Assembly: GCA_027622595.1 (NCBI GenBank)
Contig: JAQBZZ010000008.1
Location: 1-45,593, forward strand
From: Chloroflexota bacterium
GTDB lineage: Bacteria > Chloroflexota > Dehalococcoidia > Lucifugimonadales > UBA2985
DNA: 45,593 nucleotides
Reading direction: 5' to 3'
Shown: positions 1 to 9,022 of the stretch, one piece after another
How the letters are laid out: each line of letters starts with the position of its first letter
How positions within the stretch are numbered: position 1 is the first letter of the stretch
Translations under genes and position numbers: made by a program
Notes under the pieces: generated by a model
Seen by the model: the letters and a program-made list of their open reading frames with translations, nothing else
What the model was told of the DNA's origin: nothing
The model's database searches: none

Positions 1-1
1 T

Positions 2-190
2 CAATACCTTGCCACGCCTTTTTACGGGTCACGTCGGCTCTCCGTGTGGTTGAGGAAGCAAGGGTACTACATCAATCGGAAGCGGGTTCGGCGGCTGATG
101 CGGATTGTGAATGTCAACCCAAAAGTCACCCACTGTGATGGTCGAAATGCCACCCAGCGATGTGCCAGTAGTCGAGGGGTTTCTGCATGA
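2..190 (+). pseudogene. IS3-family transposase (OrfB) fragment, HTH_21 region, 5'-truncated by the window edge and 3'-truncated
   Basis: Frame 2 reads QYLATPFYGSRRLSVWLRKQGYYINRKRVRRLMRIVNV..., the characteristic IS3 OrfB YGxRRLxxWLRxxGxxxNRKRVxRLMR motif; similarity stops near 113 and the frame closes at 190 without the DDE domain. Confidence 0.8.
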
Positions 191-256
191 CCTTGGACGA
201 CGTACAATGAGACCCAGCCGACGAAGTCGAGGAGACTCGGCGAACAGGAGGTTGGC

Positions 257-811
257 TTGCATTACCAGCTTCGGGTCGATCTGAGAGGGATTGCTCCACC
301 GATATGGCGGACACTGGAAGTGCCAGGCGATATTACCCTCCACCATCTGCACGAAGTACTGCAAGTTGTGATGGGATGGATGGATGTGCACCTCTACCTC
401 TTCGAGATTGGTGAGAAGCTCTACGGTGAGTTGAGCACGGAATGGGACATGCCAGTGGCAGATGCCACAACGACGACATTGGAAGAGATTGCTGCCAAGA
501 TGTCTGCCTTCACATACGAGTACGACCTCGGCGACGGTTGGGTCCACAACATCATTGTGGAAGAGTCTCAATCAGGGAGTGTAGAGGACAGGCCTCGGTG
601 TACCGACGGCGCTAGGGCATGCCCGCCAGAGGATTGTGGGGGACCACCAGGCTACGAAGACTTCCTGGAAGCCATTGCTGACTCAGACCACGAGGAGCAT
701 GAGGTCATGCTCGAATGGATCGGAGGACAGTTTGACCCGGAAGCCTTTGATATGGCCGAGGTCAACCTGATTCTCAACCTCCACTCTCCTGGCGACGCAG
801 GCTCTCCCTGA
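257..811 (+). CDS. plasmid pRiA4b ORF-3-like family protein
   Basis: YQLRVDLRGIAPPIWRTLEVPGDITLHHLHEVLQVVMGWMDVHLYLFEIG... YEYDLGDGWVHNIIVEE ... GGPPGYEDFLEAI; family hallmarks. TTG start; C-terminal HSPGDAGSP overlaps istB. Confidence 0.85.
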   Translation: MHYQLRVDLRGIAPPIWRTLEVPGDITLHHLHEVLQVVMGWMDVHLYLFEIGEKLYGELSTEWDMPVADATTTTLEEIAAKMSAFTYEYDLGDGWVHNIIVEESQSGSVEDRPRCTDGARACPPEDCGGPPGYEDFLEAIADSDHEEHEVMLEWIGGQFDPEAFDMAEVNLILNLHSPGDAGSP

Positions 812-1529
812 AGCGATAGCTGTCACCGTTGAACTCCAGGATATGACAGTGGTGGGTAAACCGGTCCAGGAGAGCACCAGTGAGGCGTTCGTCGCCGAAG
901 ACCTCCGCCCACCTTGAGAACTCCAGGTTGGTAGTGACTATCAGGCTTCCCTTGATGTAACGGTCAGAGCAGACCTGGAAGAGGAGCCGTGCCCCGTCTG
1001 TAGTAAAAGGGACGAAACCCACCTCGTCCAGGATGAGCAGATCCAGCTTCTGGAGTTGGGCGAGGCGCCTGCCCAGAGTGTGCTGTTCCTGGGCCTCCAC
1101 AAGGTCATTGATGAGGCCGGTGGCGGTGACGAAGCGCACCTTCTTCCCCTGCCGGCAAGCCATTAGCCCCAGGCTAATGGCCACGTGGGTCTTTCCCGTG
1201 CCCATGTTCCCCATCATGGCGACGTTCTCCCTCTTGGCCAGGTACTCTCCCTTGGCCAATTCCAGGACCTTCGCCTTGTTCACAGAGGGCATGGCAGAGA
1301 AGTCGAACTGATCCAGAGTCCGAAGGTAAGGGAAGCGGGCCTGGTCTATGAGCCGCTTCTGGGTGTTCTCCTCTCTGTGAGTGACCTCCATCTCCAGGAG
1401 GCGTAAGAGGAAGTCCTCATAGGGCTTGTTCTCTGCAGCTGCTTCCTGGGCCAGCTTCCTGTACTGATGGCCCATGGTGGGGAGCCTGAGACGTTTGAGG
1501 AGGTGTTGGATGAGCATGTCCTGGGCCAT
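774..1529 (-). CDS. istB: IS21-family helper ATPase IstB
   Basis: AAA ATPase with Walker A GNMGTGKTH and Walker B LLILDEVGF; directly downstream of istA. Confidence 0.95.
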   Translation of the reverse strand: MAQDMLIQHLLKRLRLPTMGHQYRKLAQEAAAENKPYEDFLLRLLEMEVTHREENTQKRLIDQARFPYLRTLDQFDFSAMPSVNKAKVLELAKGEYLAKRENVAMMGNMGTGKTHVAISLGLMACRQGKKVRFVTATGLINDLVEAQEQHTLGRRLAQLQKLDLLILDEVGFVPFTTDGARLLFQVCSDRYIKGSLIVTTNLEFSRWAEVFGDERLTGALLDRFTHHCHILEFNGDSYRFRESLRRQESGG

Positions 1530-1532
1530 TAG

Positions 1533-3029
1533 TTACCTCGTGAGAAGAAGATCGTATTGGGATAAGTCCCGCTCCTGGACGACAGGACACGATGGTGCCG
1601 ATGTTAGCATTGTGGAGACTGGGTGCTGGACAGAGCTATGCTCTGAGCGCAGGAGGTAGAGCACCGTGTCCGCTCCGAGGCTCCCCTTGGTCATAGCCTG
1701 CTCTACTGCCCTAGCTACCTTCTCCAGGGAGTGGGTGCGGCAAAGCTCCAGCACACGAAGGAACTCCAGGGTAGCTACCCTTTGAGGTAGCCGCTCTCTG
1801 AGCTCGTCCATGTAGTGGTCCAGGATGGGTGGATGGACCCAGGTCTTCAGTGGCTTGGCGTGGTCGAAGGCCCCCGGGCGCTCCTTGAGCAGGCGCAAAT
1901 AGTGGAACACGTCCAGCACGTCCTGCTCGCGCTCATAGCAGCGTGGGTGGATAGCCACCACTTCTGTTCCATCTGTGATCTCCACTCGCTCCACGAAGGC
2001 CCTGAGTAGAAGGGAGCCGTGGGCATGCTCCACCGGCACGCTGTATCGGTTGGTCTGGAAGGTAACCATGCTGAAGCCGTTCGTATGCACAGGGATCGTG
2101 CGGCAGCAGGGGAAGGGATGCTCTGGCAGAGGGAGAAGATGTGGCAGTTCCTTCTCCCAGAGATCTCCGATGGTGAGAGCCTCTCCCCGCAGCCGCCTCT
2201 TCGCCTCAGCCAGGCACCTCTGTCTCAGAAGAGCGTTCAGCTCCTGGAAGGAGTCAACCTCAGGCACAGGTACCAAGAAGTTGCGGCGGCCGTACCCCAC
2301 CAGGTTCTCCACTGACCCCTTCTCGTGGGCTTCGCGTGGGTTGCAGAATCGGCTCTGGAAGAGATGGTGGCTCCTGAAGGCAATGAACGCATCCTGCTCC
2401 TGGGGCTTGTGTCCTGGAAAGCCTCGCTTGACCGCCTGGGACATTCGGTCGTACCAGATGGCATGGGGCACTCCTCCGAAGAAGCGGAATGCCTCCTGAT
2501 GTCCTTCGAAGAGGGCCTCTTGTTGCTGGTTGGGGAAGGCCATAAGAAAAGGGATCTTAGAGGAGCACAGGCGGCCCACCAGAAGCTGGACCTTGAGTGG
2601 ATGCCCCTTCATCATCACCACCGCCTCGCCGAAGTCGAACTGCGCATCTTGGCCAGGCTCGTAGGCCAGGGGTATGAATAGAGGACGATCCTTGGGACGC
2701 TGCCTGCGCACGTACTCCCTAACGGTGGACTCGCCGCCGCTGTAATTATGCTCTGCCACCAGCCTATGATAGATGCGCCGAGCAGTGTGATGCTGCTTGC
2801 GCGGCTGGGCTTCGTCCTCAGAGAGCCACCGGTCTATGATGGCAACGAAGGCCCCCAAAACCGGCCTGGGCCTAGCATTGGAGAGGGTGTAGCTCGAAGG
2901 GCCAGCATCATGAATCGCCTTCCGCACCGTCTTACGATCATGGTGCCCCTCTCTGGCAATCCCACGAATACTCTTGCCTTCGATGAAGTATGCCCTGCGT
3001 ATCTGCTCTCTCTGATTCATTTTGAGCAC
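1533..3029 (-). CDS. istA: IS21-family transposase IstA
   Basis: N-terminal HTH (REQIRRAYFIEGKSIRGIAREGHHDRKTVRKAI) and rve core (QDAQFDFGEAVVMMKGHPLKVQLLVGRLCSSK...), followed 3 nt later by istB. Confidence 0.95.
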   Translation of the reverse strand: MLKMNQREQIRRAYFIEGKSIRGIAREGHHDRKTVRKAIHDAGPSSYTLSNARPRPVLGAFVAIIDRWLSEDEAQPRKQHHTARRIYHRLVAEHNYSGGESTVREYVRRQRPKDRPLFIPLAYEPGQDAQFDFGEAVVMMKGHPLKVQLLVGRLCSSKIPFLMAFPNQQQEALFEGHQEAFRFFGGVPHAIWYDRMSQAVKRGFPGHKPQEQDAFIAFRSHHLFQSRFCNPREAHEKGSVENLVGYGRRNFLVPVPEVDSFQELNALLRQRCLAEAKRRLRGEALTIGDLWEKELPHLLPLPEHPFPCCRTIPVHTNGFSMVTFQTNRYSVPVEHAHGSLLLRAFVERVEITDGTEVVAIHPRCYEREQDVLDVFHYLRLLKERPGAFDHAKPLKTWVHPPILDHYMDELRERLPQRVATLEFLRVLELCRTHSLEKVARAVEQAMTKGSLGADTVLYLLRSEHSSVQHPVSTMLTSAPSCPVVQERDLSQYDLLLTR

Positions 3030-3136
3030 CCATTCCCTCCGGCCTCTGGATTTCTCTCCAGCGTACCGGAACCCTTGCTACAGTGGGTGAGTTTTCGCCC
3101 ATCACGTAGCTTTGACGGTGGGTGCCTATTACACTA

Positions 3137-3390
3137 TCACTCATAGTGCTGGTTCGCCCAGTTATCAAGTACCCGACCAGCGAACTCCGGGCCGTTGTCC
3201 ACGGTGATCGTCTCAGGGAGACCGTGGTGGGTACTCAGCCGGTCCAATACTCCGGCCACCCGCAATCCAGGAAGAGAGGTGTCCACTTCCGTGGTCAGGC
3301 ACTCCCTAGTGAAGTCGTCCACCACAGTCAACACGCGAATCTTGCGACCGTTGGCCAGGGCATCGGCCACGAAGTCCGTATGACCTGCCC
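3137..3390 (-). pseudogene. IS3-family transposase fragment (rve/DDE domain), truncated by the IS21 end
   Basis: DFVADALANGRKIRVLTVVDDFTRECLTTEVDTSLPGLRVAGVLDRLSTHHGLPETITVDNGPEFAGRVLDNWANQH; frame ends abruptly at the IS21 terminus. Confidence 0.85.
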
Positions 3391-4145
3391 CCCAGTATTA
3401 GATCCACTCATAAAGAGAGTCCCGTCCGGAGCCTCGCAGACCACAAGTCAGACGGAGAATCGACATCTGTGCTTTCAAACTCCTGAGAGCAGTATTTCGT
3501 TATGTTCTCGTGGCCTCGTAGAAGTCCATCCAGAGTTCTGCTCGAACCCACTCATTGGTAGCAACTTGGTTTCCCAGGCAAGGGTCATAGCAGTTCGCAC
3601 AGGTATCGTCCTTTCCGGATGTACCGATACTCCCAGCGGGAGGCCGCTGCCACGCCAATCTACCCAGACCCCCTGTATACCCCGGGCCTGCTGATGGTGG
3701 ACATTCCGTAACGCACACCAACTTGCCAATAGGCCAGAAAGGGAAAGTAGGATGGTAGGGTGGTTCGACACTCCCTATAACAGACCAAATTGTCTGGTGT
3801 GCTATTCTGGAAACGCCGTCAATGCAATCACCAACTCGAACGTGGGAAGAGTTCTTGATATTGCCCCGTTAGGTCCACCTAAGGGGATTGGGACCCTGGT
3901 TGCAATCAATGTGACTAACCCGCTCGCAAACATGGCGAGCCTAGTTAGCGCACGCGTGAGCTGTGGGTTAGGTTTCGAAGCTACAAGAATTATTACCAGC
4001 TAGATGGTGATGGCAAACCTGAGCGGGAAGGAGTCATTGTGTATAATACCCCAGGGTTTTTCCCCTCTCCTTCCTTCTTTGAGGAAGGGGGGCACAGGAG
4101 GATGGATGGTGTGTATGGCAAGATATAGATGGAAAGGGCAGCACT

Positions 4146-4409
4146 ATGGAAGAGATTGAGTTTGCGGAGATGGAACTGGTGCAGGAGGCGGTGGCAAACT
4201 GGGAAAGCATGGACGATGTAGAGGAAATTGGAACGCGTGAAATATTTATCGGCATCACCGAAGAGCGGGCGTTTCTCTCACGTATCACGTTTCGGGACGT
4301 GGAGAAGCCGGTCTACATCGAGGTGCGTCTGCTCAGAGAAGAAACTGAGGAGCAGGAAGGTGAACTGGAGTTCAAGTTCGAGAACGGCCAGCCCGTCATT
4401 TGGCAATAG
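4146..4409 (+). CDS. small acidic hypothetical protein (87 aa)
   Basis: ATG start with purine-rich upstream; coherent acidic protein MEEIEFAEMELVQEAVANWESMDDVEEIG...; no family recognised. Confidence 0.55.
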   Translation: MEEIEFAEMELVQEAVANWESMDDVEEIGTREIFIGITEERAFLSRITFRDVEKPVYIEVRLLREETEEQEGELEFKFENGQPVIWQ

Positions 4410-4447
4410 ATTTTTGTATTTTTGTGAATTCACAAAAATACAAAAAT
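4410..4447. repeat. perfect 38-bp palindrome with no loop, between convergent genes
   Basis: ATTTTTGTATTTTTGTGAA|TTCACAAAAATACAAAAAT; every base from 4410 to 4447 pairs about the centre 4428/4429. Confidence 0.95.
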
Positions 4448-4527
4448 GCTCAGATCGCTGCGGTGTTCAACGGAGGTCGTTTTTCTGTACGTGCCTGAGC
4501 CAGCATCCCAGCCAGGTTCTATTTCGG

Positions 4528-5505
4528 CTAGTAGCGCCGCTCCATGACATACGCGGCCAGGTCTGCCAGCGAGCGTTTGTATGAGGATTCAGGCAGGGTC
4601 TCCAGTGCCTCGGTGGCCTTGTGGCACAGGTCGGCAGCCACGGCGTATGACTGGGGGATTATGTCCGAGTTCTGGATCATCTCGACAGCCCGCTTCAGGT
4701 TGCCGTCAGCCTCCACGTTCTCGAAAAAGCTTTTGATTGGGTTGTCGTCCGGGTATCGCTCCATGAGCAGTATCGATGGTAGTGTAATCGTCCCCTGGAG
4801 CAGGTCGTTGCCGACCGGCTTGCCTATCTCCTCCTCCGTGCCCTGGAAGTCCAGGATGTCGTCCACAATCTGGAATGCCATCCCCAGGTTGTAGCCGTAC
4901 GATTTGAGGGACTGCACCAGGCTCTCCGGCGCGCCGCTGAGGACGGCCCCGGACTCGGCGGCTGTGGAGAACAGCGAGGCCGTCTTGTCGTAGATTCTCT
5001 GCCAGTAGGCCTCGCGTGTAACGTCCCACTGGAAGGCCGAGGATATCTCCGAAAGCTCGCCGCTGGAAAGCTCCATGATGGTCTCGGAGAAGCGCCTGAT
5101 GACCCGGACGTTGTTGGTGTCACAGACCAGGGTTGCGGATGTGGCGAAGACGTAGTCTCCCAGGAGAATTGCCACATTCTCGCCCCACTTGTTGCTGACC
5201 GTGGCCTTTCCCCGACGCACGGCGGAGTTGTCCACAGTGTCGTCGTGTATCAGGGTGGCGATGTGGAGCAACTCCACCGCCGCGGCCATAATCAGCGGAA
5301 GGTCGTGGTCGTGTGGATGTAACTTGGAGGCCAGGATTGTGATGGCGGGACGTGTGCGCTTCCCAGGCGCTTCCAGGACGTGCCCCAATAGCTCCATGAG
5401 AAGCGATGGCTCTGCGACCGAGCTCTGCCTACCGATGACACTTAGCTTCTCTTCGACCGCTTCTAGCTCGTCCTGTATCTGTTCATAGAGGGAGAGTGTG
5501 TTCAA
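4528..5505 (-). CDS. polyprenyl synthetase family protein (trans-isoprenyl diphosphate synthase)
   Basis: LLHIATLIHDDTVDNSAVRRGKATVSNKWGENVAILLGDY first Asp-rich motif and MAFQIVDDILDFQG second Asp-rich motif. Confidence 0.95.
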   Translation of the reverse strand: MNTLSLYEQIQDELEAVEEKLSVIGRQSSVAEPSLLMELLGHVLEAPGKRTRPAITILASKLHPHDHDLPLIMAAAVELLHIATLIHDDTVDNSAVRRGKATVSNKWGENVAILLGDYVFATSATLVCDTNNVRVIRRFSETIMELSSGELSEISSAFQWDVTREAYWQRIYDKTASLFSTAAESGAVLSGAPESLVQSLKSYGYNLGMAFQIVDDILDFQGTEEEIGKPVGNDLLQGTITLPSILLMERYPDDNPIKSFFENVEADGNLKRAVEMIQNSDIIPQSYAVAADLCHKATEALETLPESSYKRSLADLAAYVMERRY

Positions 5506-5540
5506 CGTTCTCCTATGTATTTATGTAAAACTGCCCTAGC

Positions 5541-7223
5541 CTAGCTTACGGCTTTGCCCAGCCGTTCAACTTCTGTGGCGGCCACATCATCGTCCAGCTT
5601 GGAGAAGAGGGCTTCTGGTGTGTTCATACTCTGGCCCGGAGGCAGAGCATTCTGCGATGGTTCCCAACCCCATCCCCGCTCCGAAAGGGCGTCGGTGAAG
5701 CCAAGCATACCATGTAACTTCTCCGAACTGAAGGGCAGGAATGGATAGAGCGCCGTCTTGAGGCAGTTGATGACCGACATTGCGACCCATAGAGTGGTGG
5801 CCGTGCCTTTTGGGTTCTCCTTCAAGGTCTTCCACGGCTCCTTTGTATCAAGATACCGGTTGGCCTCCTGGGCCAAGGACATGGCGCTGGAGAGTGCGGT
5901 GCGGAAGTGGCACAGTTCCAGGTTGTGGCCGACATCCTGGAATAGCTGGCTTGCCCTGGCTAGAAAGTCCTGAGCGGTCTGGTCTAACTCTCCCGGCTGA
6001 GGTATGCGCCCCTCAAAGTTGCGGTAGGTGAAGGTGAGGACGCGGTGTACCAGGTTGCCGTAGGTCGCCACCAGTTCGTCGTTGTTGCGGCGCACGAAGT
6101 CCCACCAGGAGAAGTCGGAGTCGCTGGTCTCGGGCATGGTCATGGACAGGTGGTATCGAAGAGGGTCGGGGTCGTAGTGGTCGAGGTAGTCGGGGATCCA
6201 CACGGCCCAGTTGCGGCTGGTGGACAGCTGTTTTCCCTCCAGTGTCACGAACTCGTTTGCAGGCACGTCGTACGGGAGGTTGAGCCCGCCATATCCCATG
6301 AGCATGGCAGGCCAGATGATGGTGTGGAAGACGATGTTGTCCTTGCCCATGAAGTAGTAGCTCCTGGTACTCTCCTGCCAGAAGGGCATCCAGGAGTCCG
6401 GCTGTCCCTGTATGCTTGCCCACTCCTTGGAGGCGGACAGATACCCTATCACGGCCTCGAACCACACGTACATTCGCTTCCCGTCGTATCCGGGCACAGG
6501 AACTGAGACGCCCCAGTCAAGGTCCCTGGTTATGGCCCTGTCCTTCAGCCCGTCTTCCAGATACCGCCGTGTGAAGTTCAGCGCGTTGGGCTTCCAGTGC
6601 TTTTGCTCCTTGACCCATGCCAGAAGAGGCTCCTGGAAGGCACTGAGACGGAAGAAGAAGTGCTCCGATTCCCGTATGTCAGGGGTATCTCCGGAGATAC
6701 GGCACACCATGTTTATCATGTCTTCGGGGTTCATGGGTTTGCCACAGTTGTCGCACTGGTCTCCCCGTGTGTCCAGGTTGCCGCAGTTTGGGCATGTGCC
6801 CTTCAGATAGCGGTCCGGGAGAAAACGTTTGCATGTGTGGCAGTAGGGCAGAGGAGTGGTATTGGTGTAGATGTATCCCTTGTCCTGGAGCACTTTGAAA
6901 ATATCGTGCGCTATGTCGCGATGGTTCTCGGTCCCCGTGCTTGTGAACAGATCGAAGGAGATGCCCAAACGCTCCCATGACCGTAGGAAGCTCTCATGGT
7001 ATCGTGATACCACCTCCTTGGGCGGGACGCCCTCCTGCTCCGCGCGCAGGGTGATGGGGGTGCCGTGCTGATCGCTGCCCGAGACCATGAGCACCTGGTT
7101 TCCCTTCAGGCGATGGTATCGGGCGAAGATGTCTGCGGCCAGGTAGCACCCGGCGATGTGGCCCATGTGGAGGGGGCCGTTGGCGTAGGGCCAGGCCACG
7201 CCAATAAATATGCGTTCGGACAT
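5541..7223 (-). CDS. metG: methionyl-tRNA synthetase
   Basis: MSERIFIGVAWPYANGPLHMGHIAGCYLAADIFARYHRLKG (HIGH-type motif), Zn-knuckle CHTCKRFLPDRYLKGTCPNCGNLDTRGDQCDNCG, KQLSTS (KMSKS equivalent). Start set at ATG 7223 rather than ORF start 7394. Confidence 0.95.
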   Translation of the reverse strand: MSERIFIGVAWPYANGPLHMGHIAGCYLAADIFARYHRLKGNQVLMVSGSDQHGTPITLRAEQEGVPPKEVVSRYHESFLRSWERLGISFDLFTSTGTENHRDIAHDIFKVLQDKGYIYTNTTPLPYCHTCKRFLPDRYLKGTCPNCGNLDTRGDQCDNCGKPMNPEDMINMVCRISGDTPDIRESEHFFFRLSAFQEPLLAWVKEQKHWKPNALNFTRRYLEDGLKDRAITRDLDWGVSVPVPGYDGKRMYVWFEAVIGYLSASKEWASIQGQPDSWMPFWQESTRSYYFMGKDNIVFHTIIWPAMLMGYGGLNLPYDVPANEFVTLEGKQLSTSRNWAVWIPDYLDHYDPDPLRYHLSMTMPETSDSDFSWWDFVRRNNDELVATYGNLVHRVLTFTYRNFEGRIPQPGELDQTAQDFLARASQLFQDVGHNLELCHFRTALSSAMSLAQEANRYLDTKEPWKTLKENPKGTATTLWVAMSVINCLKTALYPFLPFSSEKLHGMLGFTDALSERGWGWEPSQNALPPGQSMNTPEALFSKLDDDVAATEVERLGKAVS

Positions 7224-7451
7224 TAGTCCTCTGCCATGATGAGCAAATTTTGTGTGTATTGTAGCACAGTGGGTAAGCCTGGAGATAGCGATGGTGGATG
7301 TGGTTGGGGCGGGACATCCAGGGTGAGATTGTGGGTAATCGATAAATGGTTGTCTGACATCTAGGGTGAAGTATATACTCTCATCATCCATCATCCCATT
7401 GGATTAGGCCGGAATGGGCTGAAACGGCAAATCCCGAACGAGAAGGTTGAA

Positions 7452-8159
7452 ATGGCAACAGACAACACGCGCACAGCGTTCGCCGAAATATTCCTTGAGG
7501 CTCAGGAGTGCAAGCACCTAGACAAATGTCACCGCGATGATCCGAACATAGGCAGGTATGACGCACGCTTAAACGGAGTACATGGCCCTCAGCCGGGGTT
7601 CCTAGGCGCTAATTACTTAACCCGTCGTCTCGTGCTAATTGGCAAGAACCCTGGCGCGGATAGTAGTGGCAATGTGCTTCACCAAGCCCGTCAAATGTAT
7701 GAGTTGTTTGGTCAATTCGCCTCAAACCGGTCCATGGAAGCATTCAATGCGATCATGTCCTACTTGGCCGAAATCATGCCAACCTGGAAGTTGATACGTG
7801 ACGACCTTAGGCCAGGTGAATGTAGCTTCAGCTTCCCAGAGGACATCGCATATCTAAACGTCATTAAATGCGCAACATGGAGACGCATTGATGGAAAGTA
7901 CAAGGACGTACTGAATCTAGTGCAGCAAGTCGTTAATCGGTGCACCTCAGAATACCTGAGCCGACAGCTAGCAATCCTCGCGCCTCGGGCTGTTGTCTGC
8001 TTAGGAAAGGATACTTCCGAACGGTTGGATCGTAGAATTTTGCCACAGAGTGTGAAGTTTTTCGATTATATTGATCGAGCTCACGCCAATACTACTCGTA
8101 AGCTCACCCATAATGATGCCGTTAGAAGGCAATTGCAAATGGCACTAGGCAAGGCATGA
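7452..8159 (+). CDS. divergent uracil-DNA glycosylase superfamily-like protein
   Basis: RRLVLIGKNPGADSSG (motif 1-like), AYLNVIKCATW (tNvvKC-like), LAILAPRAVVCLGKDTSERL (LxPxvvvxLG strand), C-terminal DYIDRAHAN as possible motif-2 equivalent. Confidence 0.6.
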   Translation: MATDNTRTAFAEIFLEAQECKHLDKCHRDDPNIGRYDARLNGVHGPQPGFLGANYLTRRLVLIGKNPGADSSGNVLHQARQMYELFGQFASNRSMEAFNAIMSYLAEIMPTWKLIRDDLRPGECSFSFPEDIAYLNVIKCATWRRIDGKYKDVLNLVQQVVNRCTSEYLSRQLAILAPRAVVCLGKDTSERLDRRILPQSVKFFDYIDRAHANTTRKLTHNDAVRRQLQMALGKA

Positions 8160-8194
8160 TGGCTGGAGGGGGAGCATACGACACTATGGGTGTT

Positions 8195-9022
8195 TTACGA
8201 CTCCTTCTTCATCCCCAGCCACATCTGGTAGATGGCCCTGCGCGGCAGGCCGGTTTCCGCGGCCACCTGCTCCCTGGCCTCTCGACTGGATATCCCCTGT
8301 TCAAGAAGCTCTCTAAGCCGGCCTTCGGCCTCCACCGGCGAAGGGACTTCTACAACAGGTCTCCCCCCGATAACCAGCGTAAACTCCCCTCGGGGCGCGG
8401 CAAAATACTCCTGGCACTCGGAGACAGTTCCACGGAATACCTCCTCGTAGAGCTTGGTGGCTTCTCTTACGGCGGCCATCGGCCTATCGCCCATCACCTC
8501 CCGAAGATCGGCCAGCGTCCGTTGCAGACGGTGTGGTGCTTCAAAGAGTACCAAGGCATAGGGCAGTTCGGACACCGAGCGGAGCAGCCCCTGTCTCTCT
8601 CCCTTCCTGCGCGGGAGGAACCCCAGGAAGAGGAAGTGGTCCGCGGGTATTCCAGACGCTGCCAGTGCCGTTACCACTGCGGAAGGCCCCGGTATGGAGA
8701 CAACCGATACTCCCATGTCCGCGGCAGCCTGCACCAGTTCAAGCCCCGGGTCGCTGATGCCGGGGGTTCCGGCGTCTGAAACCAGTGCCACATCCCCTTC
8801 TTCCAGCGCCGTGATTATCACGGGTATCTTCTGTGTCCTGTTGTGGTCGTGGTAGCTGGTGAGTGGGGTATGTATGTCGTAGCGGGCGAGGAGCTTGCGT
8901 GTAGTGCGGGTGTCCTCGGCGGCGATGAGTGTCGCTTCCCTCAAGACTCGTATTGCCCTGAGGGTGATGTCCTCAAGGTTGCCTATGGGGGTGGCCACTA
9001 TGTAGAGAGAGGGCAAGGGCAT
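8195..9022 (-). CDS. rsmI: 16S rRNA (cytidine(1402)-2'-O)-methyltransferase
   Basis: LYIVATPIGNLEDITLRAIRVLREATLIAAEDTRTTRKLLARYDI...LVSDAGTPGISDPG...PGPSAVVTALAASG; RsmI signatures. Confidence 0.97.
   Translation of the reverse strand: MPLPSLYIVATPIGNLEDITLRAIRVLREATLIAAEDTRTTRKLLARYDIHTPLTSYHDHNRTQKIPVIITALEEGDVALVSDAGTPGISDPGLELVQAAADMGVSVVSIPGPSAVVTALAASGIPADHFLFLGFLPRRKGERQGLLRSVSELPYALVLFEAPHRLQRTLADLREVMGDRPMAAVREATKLYEEVFRGTVSECQEYFAAPRGEFTLVIGGRPVVEVPSPVEAEGRLRELLEQGISSREAREQVAAETGLPRRAIYQMWLGMKKES

Larger units (their letters stand above)
774..3148 (-). mobile_element. IS21-type insertion sequence (istA-istB), left end apparently truncated
   Basis: istA/istB plus an upstream non-coding end containing ATAGTGTAATAGGCACCCACC...GATGGGCGAAAACTCACCCAC; right boundary estimated where the IS3 transposase frame is cut (about 3143-3148). 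No non-coding left terminus is visible after istB. Confidence 0.7.

Noticed and set aside
7224-7394. 57-residue N-terminal extension of the MetG ORF
   Set aside because: The extension is not protein-like and the conserved MSERIFIGVAWPYANGPLHMGH start lies at 7223; treated as upstream open frame.
8156-8779. 207-aa plus-strand ORF opposite rsmI
   Set aside because: Antisense to a clear, conserved rsmI; composition explained by mirror coding of a GC-rich gene.
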